The notes: generated by a model not told the origin, from the letters alone. 64,000 nt of DNA from Bacteroides finegoldii DSM 17565 (GCF_000156195.1 NZ_GG688320.1:62001-126000); one strand, 5' to 3'; positions 29,588 through 39,741 are shown, counted from the first letter of the stretch. A program made the numbers and translations.

Positions 29588-30727
29588 ATGAACGATGTGA
29601 ATTTAGCTCCTGAAAACAAGGAAGCAACCCCGGAACACGGGTATTTGATGGCGTATGACAAGAAAGAGCAGAAAGCCAAAGGTGTAAAAGGAATCGCAGC
29701 GAACGGAGAGCTGGAAACGCTCGAAGCTAACGAGGCGAACAGGGACCAGTTTATCAAAGTGGACCAACGTGGAAACTTCTTCACCAACTTCGGGAAGAAT
29801 TTTCTCTACCAGTACAATAATCCCGGTCGTTACTCCCTCTACAACATGCCGAAGGAAACGCTCGTAGAGCAGGCCAAAGAAAAGATCGAAGCGGCGCAGG
29901 AACCACAGAACGAAGCAGTCAGAAGGGAACTGGCTTCGACCAGGGTGTATAATAACCATCGCTTCAACGAGCGGGAAGTGAATTGGGAACAGGCCGCCAA
30001 ATACGGCATTACCCCGGACGGACTGAAGAACGCAAAGGACAGCCTCGAAAGAATGTTGCAGGGAAAGACTTCCGCTATCGCTTTCCGTGTGGCAAAAAAT
30101 TCCGAGCTGGGGCGTGAAAACGGGGATGCCAAACTCTCCCTGTTCCGCGACGAGAACGGAGCTGTCAAGTTCGACATCCACTACATCCGTCAGGCTCCCA
30201 AGATCGGGGAAGACTACAGGGGACATGTCCTGACGGAAGAAGACCTCAAGGCCCTGAACCAGACCGGCAATCTCGGCAAGGCGGTGGATGTAGTCATTGA
30301 CTACCGTACCAAAGAAACCAAATCCTGCTACCTTTCCAAAGACCCGGTGACCAATGAATTGTTCCATATGCCCGTAGAGCAGGCACGCATTCCGCGTAAG
30401 GTGAAAGATTATACGCTTTCTCCGAAAGAATACGATGCTGCCGTGCGCGGTGAGGAAGTACCGATCCGTTTCAAGTCTGATAATGGAAAATTTTATGCCA
30501 CCTCCATCCAGATGAGTGCCGCCGAGCGAGGGGTGGAATTCCTCTGGGAAAGAAGCACCAAGAAGTTGGAAGAGGCACAGAAACAAGGTCAGGAACAAGA
30601 CGGAAGCCAGCAGCAGCCCCATGCACCGGTACAAGTAGCCGGAAAACCCCGGAAAAAAGAGGAAGCCTCACAGCAAGCGGAAAAGAAACCGCGTACCCGT
30701 AAACCGTCCATCACACCTAAAATGTAA
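29588..30727 (+). CDS. DUF3945-type protein of conjugative elements
   Basis: A 379-residue hydrophilic protein. It contains two repeated blocks of the kind found in DUF3945/DUF4099 proteins next to topB in Bacteroides elements: YRGHVLTEEDLKALNQTGN and VKDYTLSPKEYDAAVRGEEV, with a lysine/glutamine-rich tail ending in KPRTRKPSITPKM. The function is unknown; such proteins are thought to be DNA- or protein-binding factors carried with transferred DNA. It is the first gene of a continuous 12.4-kb run to 42047 and starts about 56 bases after operator array B. No internal TGA is present here, unlike the mobilization genes. Confidence 0.75.
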   Translation: MNDVNLAPENKEATPEHGYLMAYDKKEQKAKGVKGIAANGELETLEANEANRDQFIKVDQRGNFFTNFGKNFLYQYNNPGRYSLYNMPKETLVEQAKEKIEAAQEPQNEAVRRELASTRVYNNHRFNEREVNWEQAAKYGITPDGLKNAKDSLERMLQGKTSAIAFRVAKNSELGRENGDAKLSLFRDENGAVKFDIHYIRQAPKIGEDYRGHVLTEEDLKALNQTGNLGKAVDVVIDYRTKETKSCYLSKDPVTNELFHMPVEQARIPRKVKDYTLSPKEYDAAVRGEEVPIRFKSDNGKFYATSIQMSAAERGVEFLWERSTKKLEEAQKQGQEQDGSQQQPHAPVQVAGKPRKKEEASQQAEKKPRTRKPSITPKM

Positions 30728-30732
30728 GAAAA

Positions 30733-32157
30733 ATGGCAACCTATATTTCTGATGATCCCAAACTATTGGACGAGCTTTTCAGGAAAGACGGTGAAGGCCA
30801 GCTCCTTGTCGGTTATGAAACCGGCAAGGAGAAACCCCATGCAGAATCCTCCTATATGCTTTATCCTGCCAATCCCGACAGGCAAGACCCTGTCTATACG
30901 TTTATGGCCTTGTTCAGCCAACAATCGATAAAAGCCAAATACTCCGCCTTCGTACCGAATACCCGTCTGGAAATCTATTCATTCCCGAAGATGACGGATG
31001 TACCGGCTATCTCCGGAGATATTTCCAAAAAGGAATATATCAATCAGGTATTACTACCCTATATCCGGGAAAAGGGACTGGCTCCTCTAATAAGTACCAA
31101 TCTGAGAAATGTCCTGTTTGCGCAGTCACGCAGCGATATCCTCATGATATCGGGAGAACTTCCGAAACTGACCACACAGCAGTTGGACGAGCTGGTCCAT
31201 TTTCATCAGAAGCAGGATGAGCTGGCTGCCAGGTATGATTATAATCCGGTTTACAAATTACCGCTGCATGCTGTGGAAACGTCCAAAGGAATCTTGTTTT
31301 TCAGTGATACCAAAATGGGACGGGAGGGATTGAAGAGCTTTTACCAACAGTTATCCGGCAATTATTTCTGGGTTCATGGCGAACCCGGTCCTGTCAGGCA
31401 ATACAACGTCAACTGCCTGTCCGACGATATCTGTCCTTTGGTGGATGCCTGCTACCGGAAGAATCCCCAAAGCGGAAAAGGGGAATATGATTTTGATAAT
31501 GCTGTATTCTCAAAAGAGGCTTTCCGTGACAGGAAACAGTGGAAACTGGCGTTTGAAACGGACATGGAGCCGAGCGCTTCTGAATTTCTCCGCCTGAATG
31601 AATTTGCCGGATGTCCTGCGAGCCGTAACAATGCGGATATCAGCAAACTGTTGTATCTGATGGAGAACGGATTCAAGCGGGATATAATAAATGATCCCGA
31701 TTTCGGATACCGGAATGTCTTTCAGGAGTATGTCACCCGGATAGACGACTGTATCAACGGACAGTCCTCGGGGCCAGATTTGTCAGATGTGCTGGATGAC
31801 ATGCGTTGGAAAGCGAAGAATATCCTTCTGACGGATTTCGATGTCCGTGGACACCGTACATTGGAAAGGACACTGAATGACAGGAGCGTCCCGTTTCTCA
31901 TCAATGGAACCGATGCCGGCGAAGCCATGAGGCAAGCCTTGCTGGAAGGAAAGTGGATCTACTGTCCCCAAATATCCAAGTCAATGCCAGATTTACATTT
32001 CCTCCATGCCGAAAAGACATGCAACCGGGTAATGGCATATACCAAATCTCCCGTAAACAAGACCGTGTATCAGGAGAAAAACGGCAAAATCATTCCATAT
32101 GTACCGGCTTTGAAAAAGGTATCGAAAACGAAAAGGAACAATTCCCTCAAAATGTAA
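30733..32157 (+). CDS. Paralogue array protein 1
   Basis: A 474-residue protein of unknown function, five bases after the previous gene. It shares three landmarks with its neighbours: NLRNVLFAQ around residue 125, the core block VETSKGILFFSDTKMGREG followed by QQLSGNYF around 178-215, and a C-terminal ILLTDFDVRGHRTLERTLND around 365-390. There is no signal peptide or membrane helix, so it is cytoplasmic. The length and layout suggest one member of a tandemly duplicated family. No enzyme motif was recognised. Large polyvalent proteins transferred with element DNA are one possible comparison, by inference only. Confidence 0.7.
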   Translation: MATYISDDPKLLDELFRKDGEGQLLVGYETGKEKPHAESSYMLYPANPDRQDPVYTFMALFSQQSIKAKYSAFVPNTRLEIYSFPKMTDVPAISGDISKKEYINQVLLPYIREKGLAPLISTNLRNVLFAQSRSDILMISGELPKLTTQQLDELVHFHQKQDELAARYDYNPVYKLPLHAVETSKGILFFSDTKMGREGLKSFYQQLSGNYFWVHGEPGPVRQYNVNCLSDDICPLVDACYRKNPQSGKGEYDFDNAVFSKEAFRDRKQWKLAFETDMEPSASEFLRLNEFAGCPASRNNADISKLLYLMENGFKRDIINDPDFGYRNVFQEYVTRIDDCINGQSSGPDLSDVLDDMRWKAKNILLTDFDVRGHRTLERTLNDRSVPFLINGTDAGEAMRQALLEGKWIYCPQISKSMPDLHFLHAEKTCNRVMAYTKSPVNKTVYQEKNGKIIPYVPALKKVSKTKRNNSLKM

Positions 32158-32161
32158 TGAT

Positions 32162-32977
32162 ATGAAGCAACCTGAACAATCCTATACAGCCATAGAGACA
32201 GCCCATGGCTTTGTGTTCTTTACTGATACGACGGAAGGACAGAAAAACAGGCAGGACTTTCTGCAATTTATGGCAGACCATTACTTCGATCCCCATTTCA
32301 ATCTTGGTCCGGTAAATGTTTACCGGGCAGAAGGAGTCCTAAAGGATGGATCCTATGTCAATCCGGGTGAAGGCCTGTACCCGGAATATGCTTACCTGCA
32401 GATGGATAAGACACCGGAAATGGAGCTGGTCTACCGGAATGAGATGAAGCCGACCTGGGAGGATTTCGGTAGTTTCTGCCACAATATGCATTGTACCAGC
32501 AGCCATCGCAACCGTAATATCGCTGATATTTTGGAGGAAATAGAAAGCAAGGACCGTAAATTACTGGAGCTTTCCAAACAAGGTACAGCATCGGATATCC
32601 GGCAGCAGATAGAAGAAACCGGCCAGGATAAAGCCTTGCTGGACAAACTCCTCAAGCAGTATTACGATGTGCGTGGACACCGGACTGTTGGGAACATCCT
32701 CCGCGACCCGATGGAATGTGTCACCGTAGACGGTGTCCGGCTCTTTACCCCTCACCGGCAAGTATTGGCGGCAGGGCACGGACTCTTCCTGCCGGGAGAG
32801 GCAAAAAGCAACCCGTCCCATGCCTATGCATGGATAAACGGGGATTTCACCCGGATCGTATTTTCTAAGGATCCTCCTGCGAACAAACAGGTGTTCAAAG
32901 TGAAAACAGTCATCGAAAAGGCTTTGAATAAAAAGCAGGACGTGAAAAAGAAAAGAAATACCCACCCTAAATTGTAG
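32162..32977 (+). CDS. Paralogue array protein 2 (short)
   Basis: A 271-residue protein that starts directly with the family core (IETAHGFVFFTDTTEG, then FMADHYFDPHFN), so the N-terminal domain of the longer members is absent. It retains the C-terminal signature QYYDVRGHRTVGNILRD around residue 165-180 and a basic tail. It begins four bases after the stop of protein 1, so translation is coupled. Unknown function; cytoplasmic. Confidence 0.7.
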   Translation: MKQPEQSYTAIETAHGFVFFTDTTEGQKNRQDFLQFMADHYFDPHFNLGPVNVYRAEGVLKDGSYVNPGEGLYPEYAYLQMDKTPEMELVYRNEMKPTWEDFGSFCHNMHCTSSHRNRNIADILEEIESKDRKLLELSKQGTASDIRQQIEETGQDKALLDKLLKQYYDVRGHRTVGNILRDPMECVTVDGVRLFTPHRQVLAAGHGLFLPGEAKSNPSHAYAWINGDFTRIVFSKDPPANKQVFKVKTVIEKALNKKQDVKKKRNTHPKL

Positions 32978-32981
32978 AAAT

Positions 32982-34424
32982 ATGGACAAGAGAAACCAAA
33001 TGGAAAATCCTTTTTTCGATCCCGACAAGCCGGGAAGTATTTTTGTCGGTATGGACCGTTACCATCAGTACTCTCCCCACCAGCCCCGAAATGCCCTCAC
33101 ATTCATTCAGAAAGGAGATGCGGACAGCCTGTTCCGCAAATTCCTGATTGACAATATCAAGGAAGCGGAGTGCTGCCCCTATATTCCGGATACGGAACTG
33201 CTCCGGTTTGACCTGGCGAACATGAGGCAGGTTCCACCGGTAGATACCCATACCCCTTTCGAGGAATATATCAGCAAGGAACTGCTGCCGTATTTTCAAG
33301 AACACTGCATTCCCCCTGCCAAACGCATTTCCCTGCGTGATGCGGTCTATACCTATAAATACAAGAATGAACCGGACGGCGGCATATTGAAGAAGTATCT
33401 CATGCAGGAACCCGCATACTTGGAGTTTCGATTACAGCAACAGGAAAAAAGGACATTGTACCGGTGCCAGCCGCGGTACACATTCCCCTTAAAAGTGGTG
33501 GAGAATGACTTCGGATACCTTATCTTTTCCGGTAACGAGATCGGCAGGAACGGATTCAGGGAGTGCATCCGGTACATCACGGACCATTACTTCGACCCGC
33601 ACTACGATACCGGCCATCTGGCCGTCTACGACAGTACGTTCATGGACAAGAACCTGGTTCCTCTCATAGATGCCGCTTACAAGCCGTGCAAACCGATGGA
33701 ACTGGATTATTCCTTCGATTTTTATCCGGCATCCTATATCGGTCTTGACGAACTGCCCAAAGAATTCATCGACAGTTTAAAACCGGTATGCTACCATTCG
33801 ATGGAAGCGACAGCCGGGGATTTTATAAAATTCGCCACCGACTGGCATTTCAATAAGGATACGCAGGTTTCCATCAGCCGGGAGAACCATGACATTTACC
33901 GGCTGCTGACCGTCATGCGTAACGGTTATATGAATATTCATGAACAACCGTTTACCTATTTCAATGAACTGCTGCCGTATGCCAAGGAATTTGAAAAAGT
34001 CACGCAGGTTAAATCTGCCGGCGAATTCGATACGGGAAAGTTCAAGCGGTTGTCTACGGAAATCCGGAAGGCTGCCGATGGAATTTTGAAAAGGGATTTC
34101 GATGTGAGAGGGCACCGTTCCCTTGAGAATATGTTGAATGACTCCACCGTTACCTTCACCGTCGGAAGCCGAAAACTGAATGAAGTTCAAAAGACGGCAC
34201 TGGCTTCGGGATACGCACTGTATCTCCCGGAAAACAACAAGGAGGCGACAAGGCATCTCTGCAAGGCCGACTTTGAGCAGGGCAGAATTGAGGGTTCCTC
34301 CAAGCCCTTCGGCGTCAGGACATACGTGATAAAGGACGGACTGCTCTGTCCGCTGCCGGAAGAGAAGAATACCGTTAAAAAGACTGAGAATAAGAACAGA
34401 CATAACAATAACCGTTTAAAATAA
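32982..34424 (+). CDS. Paralogue array protein 3
   Basis: A 480-residue protein with the full layout: an N-terminal domain with SIFVGMDRYHQY and ISLRDAVYTYK, the core block (VVENDFGYLIFSGNEIG, then YITDHYFDPHYD) near residue 167-205, and ILKRDFDVRGHRSLENMLND near 370-390. The tail is rich in Lys/Asn. It is most similar in architecture to protein 1. Unknown function. Confidence 0.7.
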   Translation: MDKRNQMENPFFDPDKPGSIFVGMDRYHQYSPHQPRNALTFIQKGDADSLFRKFLIDNIKEAECCPYIPDTELLRFDLANMRQVPPVDTHTPFEEYISKELLPYFQEHCIPPAKRISLRDAVYTYKYKNEPDGGILKKYLMQEPAYLEFRLQQQEKRTLYRCQPRYTFPLKVVENDFGYLIFSGNEIGRNGFRECIRYITDHYFDPHYDTGHLAVYDSTFMDKNLVPLIDAAYKPCKPMELDYSFDFYPASYIGLDELPKEFIDSLKPVCYHSMEATAGDFIKFATDWHFNKDTQVSISRENHDIYRLLTVMRNGYMNIHEQPFTYFNELLPYAKEFEKVTQVKSAGEFDTGKFKRLSTEIRKAADGILKRDFDVRGHRSLENMLNDSTVTFTVGSRKLNEVQKTALASGYALYLPENNKEATRHLCKADFEQGRIEGSSKPFGVRTYVIKDGLLCPLPEEKNTVKKTENKNRHNNNRLK

Positions 34425-34430
34425 AGCGAT

Positions 34431-34742
34431 ATGATACCTAAAAGTCAGATGTACCTCGGAGCGCGGATTGTAGAGAACGATCCGGAAGAGGAAACTCCCG
34501 TTGTTCCCTATAAAGGAACAGTAACAGCCATTGAAGAAACCGGAAAAGGGGAACTGGATTACTTTGTCTATATCCGGCTGGATGATGAGTCCATGAAACA
34601 AAAAAGAATCTCCCTTTGCTGCCCGGACAAGATCATGACCTGTTTTCCATGGACTATAGACCTGGAAGAAAAACAGAAAATGGAGCAGAAAATGAAGAAT
34701 AAAAAAGTTCCCGACCCGTCGAAACGGCATAGACTATCTTAA
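34431..34742 (+). CDS. Small conserved protein within the array
   Basis: A 103-residue protein with a beta-rich first half (YLGARIVENDPEEETPVVPY, then GTVTAIEETG) and a charged helical tail. It lacks the core of the paralogue family. The fold may be a small SH3- or Tudor-like barrel judging by alternating hydrophobics, but this is a guess. It is six bases after protein 3, so the operon continues. Confidence 0.6.
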   Translation: MIPKSQMYLGARIVENDPEEETPVVPYKGTVTAIEETGKGELDYFVYIRLDDESMKQKRISLCCPDKIMTCFPWTIDLEEKQKMEQKMKNKKVPDPSKRHRLS

Positions 34743-34771
34743 TCAACCATTCATCTAAACCATAAAATAAT

Positions 34772-35842
34772 ATGAGTACATACATTGGTTTCAATTTGAA
34801 CAGCAACAGGCAGATTGAACATTTCCAGACCATAGAGAATCGTTATGGCATCAATTCAGATGGCGGCAAATTTCTTTTCGGGCAGGCAGAACTGGCCTTG
34901 AAAGGCTCCTACATTCCTAAGGAAGAAGTCTATTTAATACCATATCAGGGTGCTGTACAACCGGGGAACATTGAAAGGTTCATCAAGGACATGACCCATA
35001 ACGGAGGACTGTCTTGTGCAACTCATTTCCCATTGCGGGATATCGCCTTCGTTTACGAGAATACATCTCCTTATGGCATCCATAATGTGGATAGCATCCA
35101 GAGAATGCTTCAAAAGGCCAAAGACAATCCCCTGCTGAAAAAACAACTGAACGCTTACCGCGCATTCCATCAAGAAAAGGAAAAAGATATCTACAACAGG
35201 GTGATTACTGCAATAAATACGAACCAGGGAGTCCTGATGTTCAATGATACCGGCAGGGGGATACAGTGTGCGCAGAAATACCTGCAGCATATTGGCGATA
35301 ATTTCTTCTCGCCGGTTTACAGGGATGCGGATAAACTGCAAATATATTATTTCAGCACTTCCAATATCAATCTGATCAAAGAGGCGTCAAAGTGTTCGAA
35401 CATGTTTGAACATGGCTTAAAAAAGATATACCTTCCCCAAAAGGCTCATTTCCTGGATTCAAATATGATAGCCAACTATACCCCGGCGGTAGAATGCAGC
35501 ATGGCTCCCTCTTTGGAATGTTATAACCAACTGGCCGAAAAGTTGAATCTGGGCAAGAGCCAGAAGAATTATAACATAGGCGTACTCGACCGGATCTGCA
35601 AGACCGGGCAAATCGGGAATTTGGAAAAAGACAGCCGGTTCAACCATCAAAACAGCTTTGTCTCCCTGGATGAACGGATCAGGCTGTCTTATGTGGGGAA
35701 GCAGGATGGCACACTGCTGAAAAATGCACTTGAACGGACCATCAAGGATACGGCAAAGAGAATCCTACAGACGGACTATGCGGTACGGGGCTATGAACCG
35801 CCCAAACAGGAAAAGAAAAAGAGTAGAAGTATCACCATGTAA
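34772..35842 (+). CDS. Paralogue array protein 4
   Basis: A 356-residue protein. It has FPLRDIAFVYEN around residue 88, the core INTNQGVLMFNDTGRG with YLQHIGDNFFSPVY around 145-185, and a degenerate end ILQTDYAVRGYEPP in place of the DVRGHR signature. This indicates divergence after duplication. Cytoplasmic, unknown function. Confidence 0.7.
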   Translation: MSTYIGFNLNSNRQIEHFQTIENRYGINSDGGKFLFGQAELALKGSYIPKEEVYLIPYQGAVQPGNIERFIKDMTHNGGLSCATHFPLRDIAFVYENTSPYGIHNVDSIQRMLQKAKDNPLLKKQLNAYRAFHQEKEKDIYNRVITAINTNQGVLMFNDTGRGIQCAQKYLQHIGDNFFSPVYRDADKLQIYYFSTSNINLIKEASKCSNMFEHGLKKIYLPQKAHFLDSNMIANYTPAVECSMAPSLECYNQLAEKLNLGKSQKNYNIGVLDRICKTGQIGNLEKDSRFNHQNSFVSLDERIRLSYVGKQDGTLLKNALERTIKDTAKRILQTDYAVRGYEPPKQEKKKSRSITM

Positions 35843-35862
35843 CTATTTTAAATTTCAATCGT

Positions 35863-37629
35863 ATGCAAAAGCAAGAGATTTCAAACATTATGATTTTCTT
35901 TGTTACCCAGGACTTGGAAGGGCAACCCCGACAACTGGAGATGCACCTGATGCCGGAGAAAGAAGTATCGATGATGAATCAACGATTCACCGAATACCTC
36001 CAGCGGCAAAGGGAAATGTACAAGCCGTCCCTTGTCCAAAGCCACTTGCCGGATCTTTATCTGTGCCGCTACCAGTTTCCGGCAGGAGTAAGCTACCCGG
36101 ATATCCGGCTCTTTGACAAGGATAACAGCTTGGTACAAAAATTCATCACCCGGAACGGAGGAAGCATGCAGGGCAATGTCTCATTGCGCGGACTGGAATA
36201 CCTGCATTCTCACGATGAAGAAAAAAGCCTGCCCATGCTGGTAGCCAGCGGACTTGCCGACCACCTGCTTGTACAGCCGGAAGCCAAACGGTTCGCGCTG
36301 GCACAGGATACTCTCCACGACGATCCGTCGGAAACCCTGACCGCCGTGGAAACCGCCAAAGGAGTGCTTCTGTTCGAATATTCCGGCTTTGGAAAGACAT
36401 GCTGCCATGCCTATATGCAACATCTGGCCGACCGTTTCTTCATTACGGACGAAGAGAAACCGGAGTTTGTCAACCTGTACAAGCTGACCCGTCCGGACGC
36501 AGAAGTGGTAAAGGCATTCCAAGCATCTCCCAATGCCTTCTCCTTATATACAAACTCTTTTCTGCCGGAGAAAGCACAATATCTGGATGCGACTATCCTG
36601 CGGAATGCCCGGCTGGACAGGAGCCACCGCATAGAACCGACATTCGATGCCTATGACAAGTTTGCTTCCTCCTATAACGTGCTCCCCAGTATTGCCAATG
36701 CCCAGATACTCCGGTTACTATCCTTACAGGAAACCGCAGGAATCTATGGGATAGACTATACAACCAGAAGGATTCCGTTCATACACAAGAATTCTTTCAA
36801 CTCCCAGTTCAATGCGCTGCAGAATATTCCGGCTGAAAATAAAGGCGGACAGGAGAAGGTCAAATCACAGATCCGGGATCAGGCGGCCTATATCCTGAAA
36901 CGTGATTACGGGCTTATCCCGGACAGCCTGCAAAACAAAGAGATAGACCCCATCATTTCCCTCCAGACTCCCAAAGGAGCCGTCTACCTGCCCGCCACGG
37001 ATGAAGGAGCCATCTATAAACAGTGTTACCTGCAATATCTGGCTGACCGTTTCTTCACTCCGGAAGTACAGGCTCTGGGACGAATCAGAGAATTCTATAT
37101 TTCCTGCCCGAACCATAGCACGGAGCATTACATGCAGAAGCATCTGGACCTTTTCCGGTCCAATCCTTTCTACGGGCAGCTGGCGAAAATGCCATTGTAT
37201 CCGATAGAGCAATCCGAGCTGTTGAAGAAAGGTGGCTATCCCATAGAGCCGACATACCATGCATTCAAACAGTTTACGGAAGATTACCGGCTTTCGGTAA
37301 CGCCGGAGAATGCCGAGATATTCACCCTGCTCTTTATACGGGAATACGGATTACCGGCTGATTTCAATACTAATGAAAGCTATAAGGAGTTCACCCACAA
37401 AGGAAATTTTAAACCGCTGGATCAAGAAATGTCCGAACTGCAATCCAAAAAGGGATATAGTGAAAAGGCATTCTACAATATTCAAAACAGGCAGCAGCAA
37501 CTCGCGGACAAGATACTTGGCCTGAGATACAGACTGACCTGTCCTCCGTTGCAACTGACCGGACCGGCGGCTTCGGAAAAGAGAAAGACGGCTTCCCGTC
37601 AGAACAAGTCACATAATCCCCGCATCTAA
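35863..37629 (+). CDS. Paralogue array protein 5 with a doubled core
   Basis: A 588-residue protein, the largest of the array. It carries two core blocks: VETAKGVLLFEYSGFG with YMQHLADRFFI near residue 160-195, and LQTPKGAVYLPATDEG with YLQYLADRFFTPE near 365-400. Each is followed by the same kind of helical segment, which shows internal duplication (EPTFDAYDKFASSYNV and EPTYHAFKQFTEDYRL). The N-terminal MQKQEISNIMIFFVTQD differs from other members. Unknown function. Confidence 0.7.
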   Translation: MQKQEISNIMIFFVTQDLEGQPRQLEMHLMPEKEVSMMNQRFTEYLQRQREMYKPSLVQSHLPDLYLCRYQFPAGVSYPDIRLFDKDNSLVQKFITRNGGSMQGNVSLRGLEYLHSHDEEKSLPMLVASGLADHLLVQPEAKRFALAQDTLHDDPSETLTAVETAKGVLLFEYSGFGKTCCHAYMQHLADRFFITDEEKPEFVNLYKLTRPDAEVVKAFQASPNAFSLYTNSFLPEKAQYLDATILRNARLDRSHRIEPTFDAYDKFASSYNVLPSIANAQILRLLSLQETAGIYGIDYTTRRIPFIHKNSFNSQFNALQNIPAENKGGQEKVKSQIRDQAAYILKRDYGLIPDSLQNKEIDPIISLQTPKGAVYLPATDEGAIYKQCYLQYLADRFFTPEVQALGRIREFYISCPNHSTEHYMQKHLDLFRSNPFYGQLAKMPLYPIEQSELLKKGGYPIEPTYHAFKQFTEDYRLSVTPENAEIFTLLFIREYGLPADFNTNESYKEFTHKGNFKPLDQEMSELQSKKGYSEKAFYNIQNRQQQLADKILGLRYRLTCPPLQLTGPAASEKRKTASRQNKSHNPRI

Positions 37630-37640
37630 AACTGATTATC

Positions 37641-38843
37641 ATGCCTGCATGGATGGAAAAAATAAAAGATACATTCACCGCTAAAGCGGATTTAAAGAGC
37701 CTGTTTATTGTGTTACAGCCGGATAATCAAGTCTCGACTGTCATGGTCGTGTCGTATGTTCCGACGGATAAGGACTCTTTTCAGGTATTTATGGATCTGA
37801 CCGCCCGGATTGCTATGGATCAGAAAACCATACCGGATAACTTATTGCTGCATTTTGAGGGAATACCTGCTAAAGATATTCCTTTCACCAGCGAACTACC
37901 GGCGAAAGACAGTGAGAAAGCCCTCAGTTTCATCGCCTCTTACGGAGGCATCACTGAAAACAACTCCGTACCTTTACGGAAAGCGGCTTATTTGAGAGCA
38001 TGCCAAAGGGAACTGACGGCAGAGAATATCCGGGATCTGGACTACTCACCAGCTTATAAGTGCTTTATTGCACACGAAGATGCGATGGAGAAGATTGCGG
38101 CAGGAAAGCAAGCCAAACAGTTCTACACCATAGCTGAAACGGAACAAGGTGTCCGCGTATTCAATGACGGACTTTCCGGGACTATAAAGTTTCGGGATTA
38201 CCTGCAATCGACAGCGGACAATTTCTACTCAAGCTCTTTGCAGGATGTGGAGTCATTGAATATTTACCGGATAGAAACCGTCTCCCGCCGGATGCTGGAA
38301 CTCTCCAACGGGAATCAGACCACCATGCCGCAGGCCGGGATGGAAATTCTGGCGAATTACAAGCCGTCCGTCACTTTCGACATGCATCCTACGGGAGAAA
38401 ATCTCAACCGGTTTGTCACAGCCGGCGCATTGGAACTCTCTATCCGTAACCGGAACATTATGACACTTCAGGACATAGCAGCCAGAGGATACGCCCATTT
38501 ACCGGCAGACGAATCGTTTGCCTATAAAAAGGATTTCTTGTTTGTGGAGAAAGGTATCCGTGAGATTACCCGGCAAAAGGAATTGTACCGGGATTATCCT
38601 TTCCGGCAGAAGATGGATGAATTACAAAATGCTGCCAGGTCATTGGCGCAAACACTGTTAAACAGGGATGGAGTCCGGAAGAACTATCATCGGGTAAGCC
38701 CGCCTGTTGTTGTTTCTAAGAAAGGAGAAGCTCAAACAGCCGAAAAACCGCAAGACAAGCCCGGACTGTCCTGTGGCAATGAAAAGAAAAAGGTCAAGAC
38801 AAAAACCGCTTCCGTTAAAAAGCAGGCGAAGCCCAAATTATAA
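37641..38843 (+). CDS. Paralogue array protein 6
   Basis: A 400-residue protein with an N-terminal domain like protein 5 (LKSLFIVLQPDNQVSTVMV), VPLRKAAYLRACQ near residue 113, and the core AETEQGVRVFNDGLSG with YLQSTADNFYSSS near 163-200. The C-terminal 40 residues are Lys/Ala/Pro-rich. It runs into the next gene with a TAATG overlap. Unknown function. Confidence 0.7.
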   Translation: MPAWMEKIKDTFTAKADLKSLFIVLQPDNQVSTVMVVSYVPTDKDSFQVFMDLTARIAMDQKTIPDNLLLHFEGIPAKDIPFTSELPAKDSEKALSFIASYGGITENNSVPLRKAAYLRACQRELTAENIRDLDYSPAYKCFIAHEDAMEKIAAGKQAKQFYTIAETEQGVRVFNDGLSGTIKFRDYLQSTADNFYSSSLQDVESLNIYRIETVSRRMLELSNGNQTTMPQAGMEILANYKPSVTFDMHPTGENLNRFVTAGALELSIRNRNIMTLQDIAARGYAHLPADESFAYKKDFLFVEKGIREITRQKELYRDYPFRQKMDELQNAARSLAQTLLNRDGVRKNYHRVSPPVVVSKKGEAQTAEKPQDKPGLSCGNEKKKVKTKTASVKKQAKPKL

Positions 38844-39715
38844 TGCATATGGAACTGATAAATAATACATTCATTCCCGAAAAAGAGATACCACGTAGCC
38901 GCAGGGCTGCCGGAAGGAAAGCATTCCTGCAAACTTTCAGAAACCTGTTTACCAGCCGGAATCATTTCAGGAGATTCATGGATACTTACCGTTTCAACAC
39001 GATCCGCTGGAGCGCGTCCAACCTCCACGAACCCTCATGGGGAAAACGGATCGGATTATTCTTTCGTACCAAAAATCCAATCGCTATCCTCCGGGATGAT
39101 TACCGGAGCAATCGCAGTAATCTGTTGAATAAATGGGAAACGTCCAGCCTGAACCGTATCCAGATGGAACTGGTCCGAATGGGTAGTATGCCTATTCAGA
39201 ATAAGGACAGACATACTTTCAAAGCTCTGAACAGCATTGAAAAGAAAATCAAACAACTGCAGGAATATGAAGGATGTCCCGATATGAGCCATGAAAAGCA
39301 GCTTCTGGCAACATACAAGTACATTCTTTCTTCTCCTTTTGACCGGAAGTTCGGAGGATTGCCACCCGATGAGATTTGTGGGATGCTTCAGCAGAACGGA
39401 CTGTCTGAATCAAACCTTCCTTACCAAAATTACGAAGGAATCCTCCAGGGCCGTGAAACAGTCATGTACGAACTGGCAACCGGAAAGAACGGGGAGAAAT
39501 ACCTCCAACCGGCAGATCAGGTGAAACTGAATGCGGGAATGTCAGGAATCTCAATGGATTTAATCAGCCGTTTTCCGGCAAAGGAAATACCCCTGCCGAA
39601 TCTGACGGAAAGCATACAAGTATCGGAAAAGAAAGAGAAGCTCTCCATTCCCAAAGAACCGAAGAAAAGGGTACGGAAAGAAAAATCAAAGGTCAAGAGT
39701 GTAAAAATTAAATAG
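38843..39715 (+). CDS. Unknown protein ending the array
   Basis: A 290-residue basic protein that starts in the TAATG overlap with protein 6. It does not show the array core. The first 90 residues are very basic (EKEIPRSRRAAGRKAFLQTF), the middle is helical (FKALNSIEKKIKQLQEYEGC) and the tail is Lys-rich. This composition suggests nucleic-acid binding. It lies just before topoisomerase III. Not recognised. Confidence 0.65.
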   Translation: MHMELINNTFIPEKEIPRSRRAAGRKAFLQTFRNLFTSRNHFRRFMDTYRFNTIRWSASNLHEPSWGKRIGLFFRTKNPIAILRDDYRSNRSNLLNKWETSSLNRIQMELVRMGSMPIQNKDRHTFKALNSIEKKIKQLQEYEGCPDMSHEKQLLATYKYILSSPFDRKFGGLPPDEICGMLQQNGLSESNLPYQNYEGILQGRETVMYELATGKNGEKYLQPADQVKLNAGMSGISMDLISRFPAKEIPLPNLTESIQVSEKKEKLSIPKEPKKRVRKEKSKVKSVKIK

Positions 39716-39741
39716 TCATTCATATTAAAAAAGAAAGTAAC

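Noticed and set aside
29603..30634. 343-residue minus-strand open frame
   Set aside because: It mirrors the DUF3945-type gene and has low-complexity Phe/Leu composition typical of an antisense shadow.
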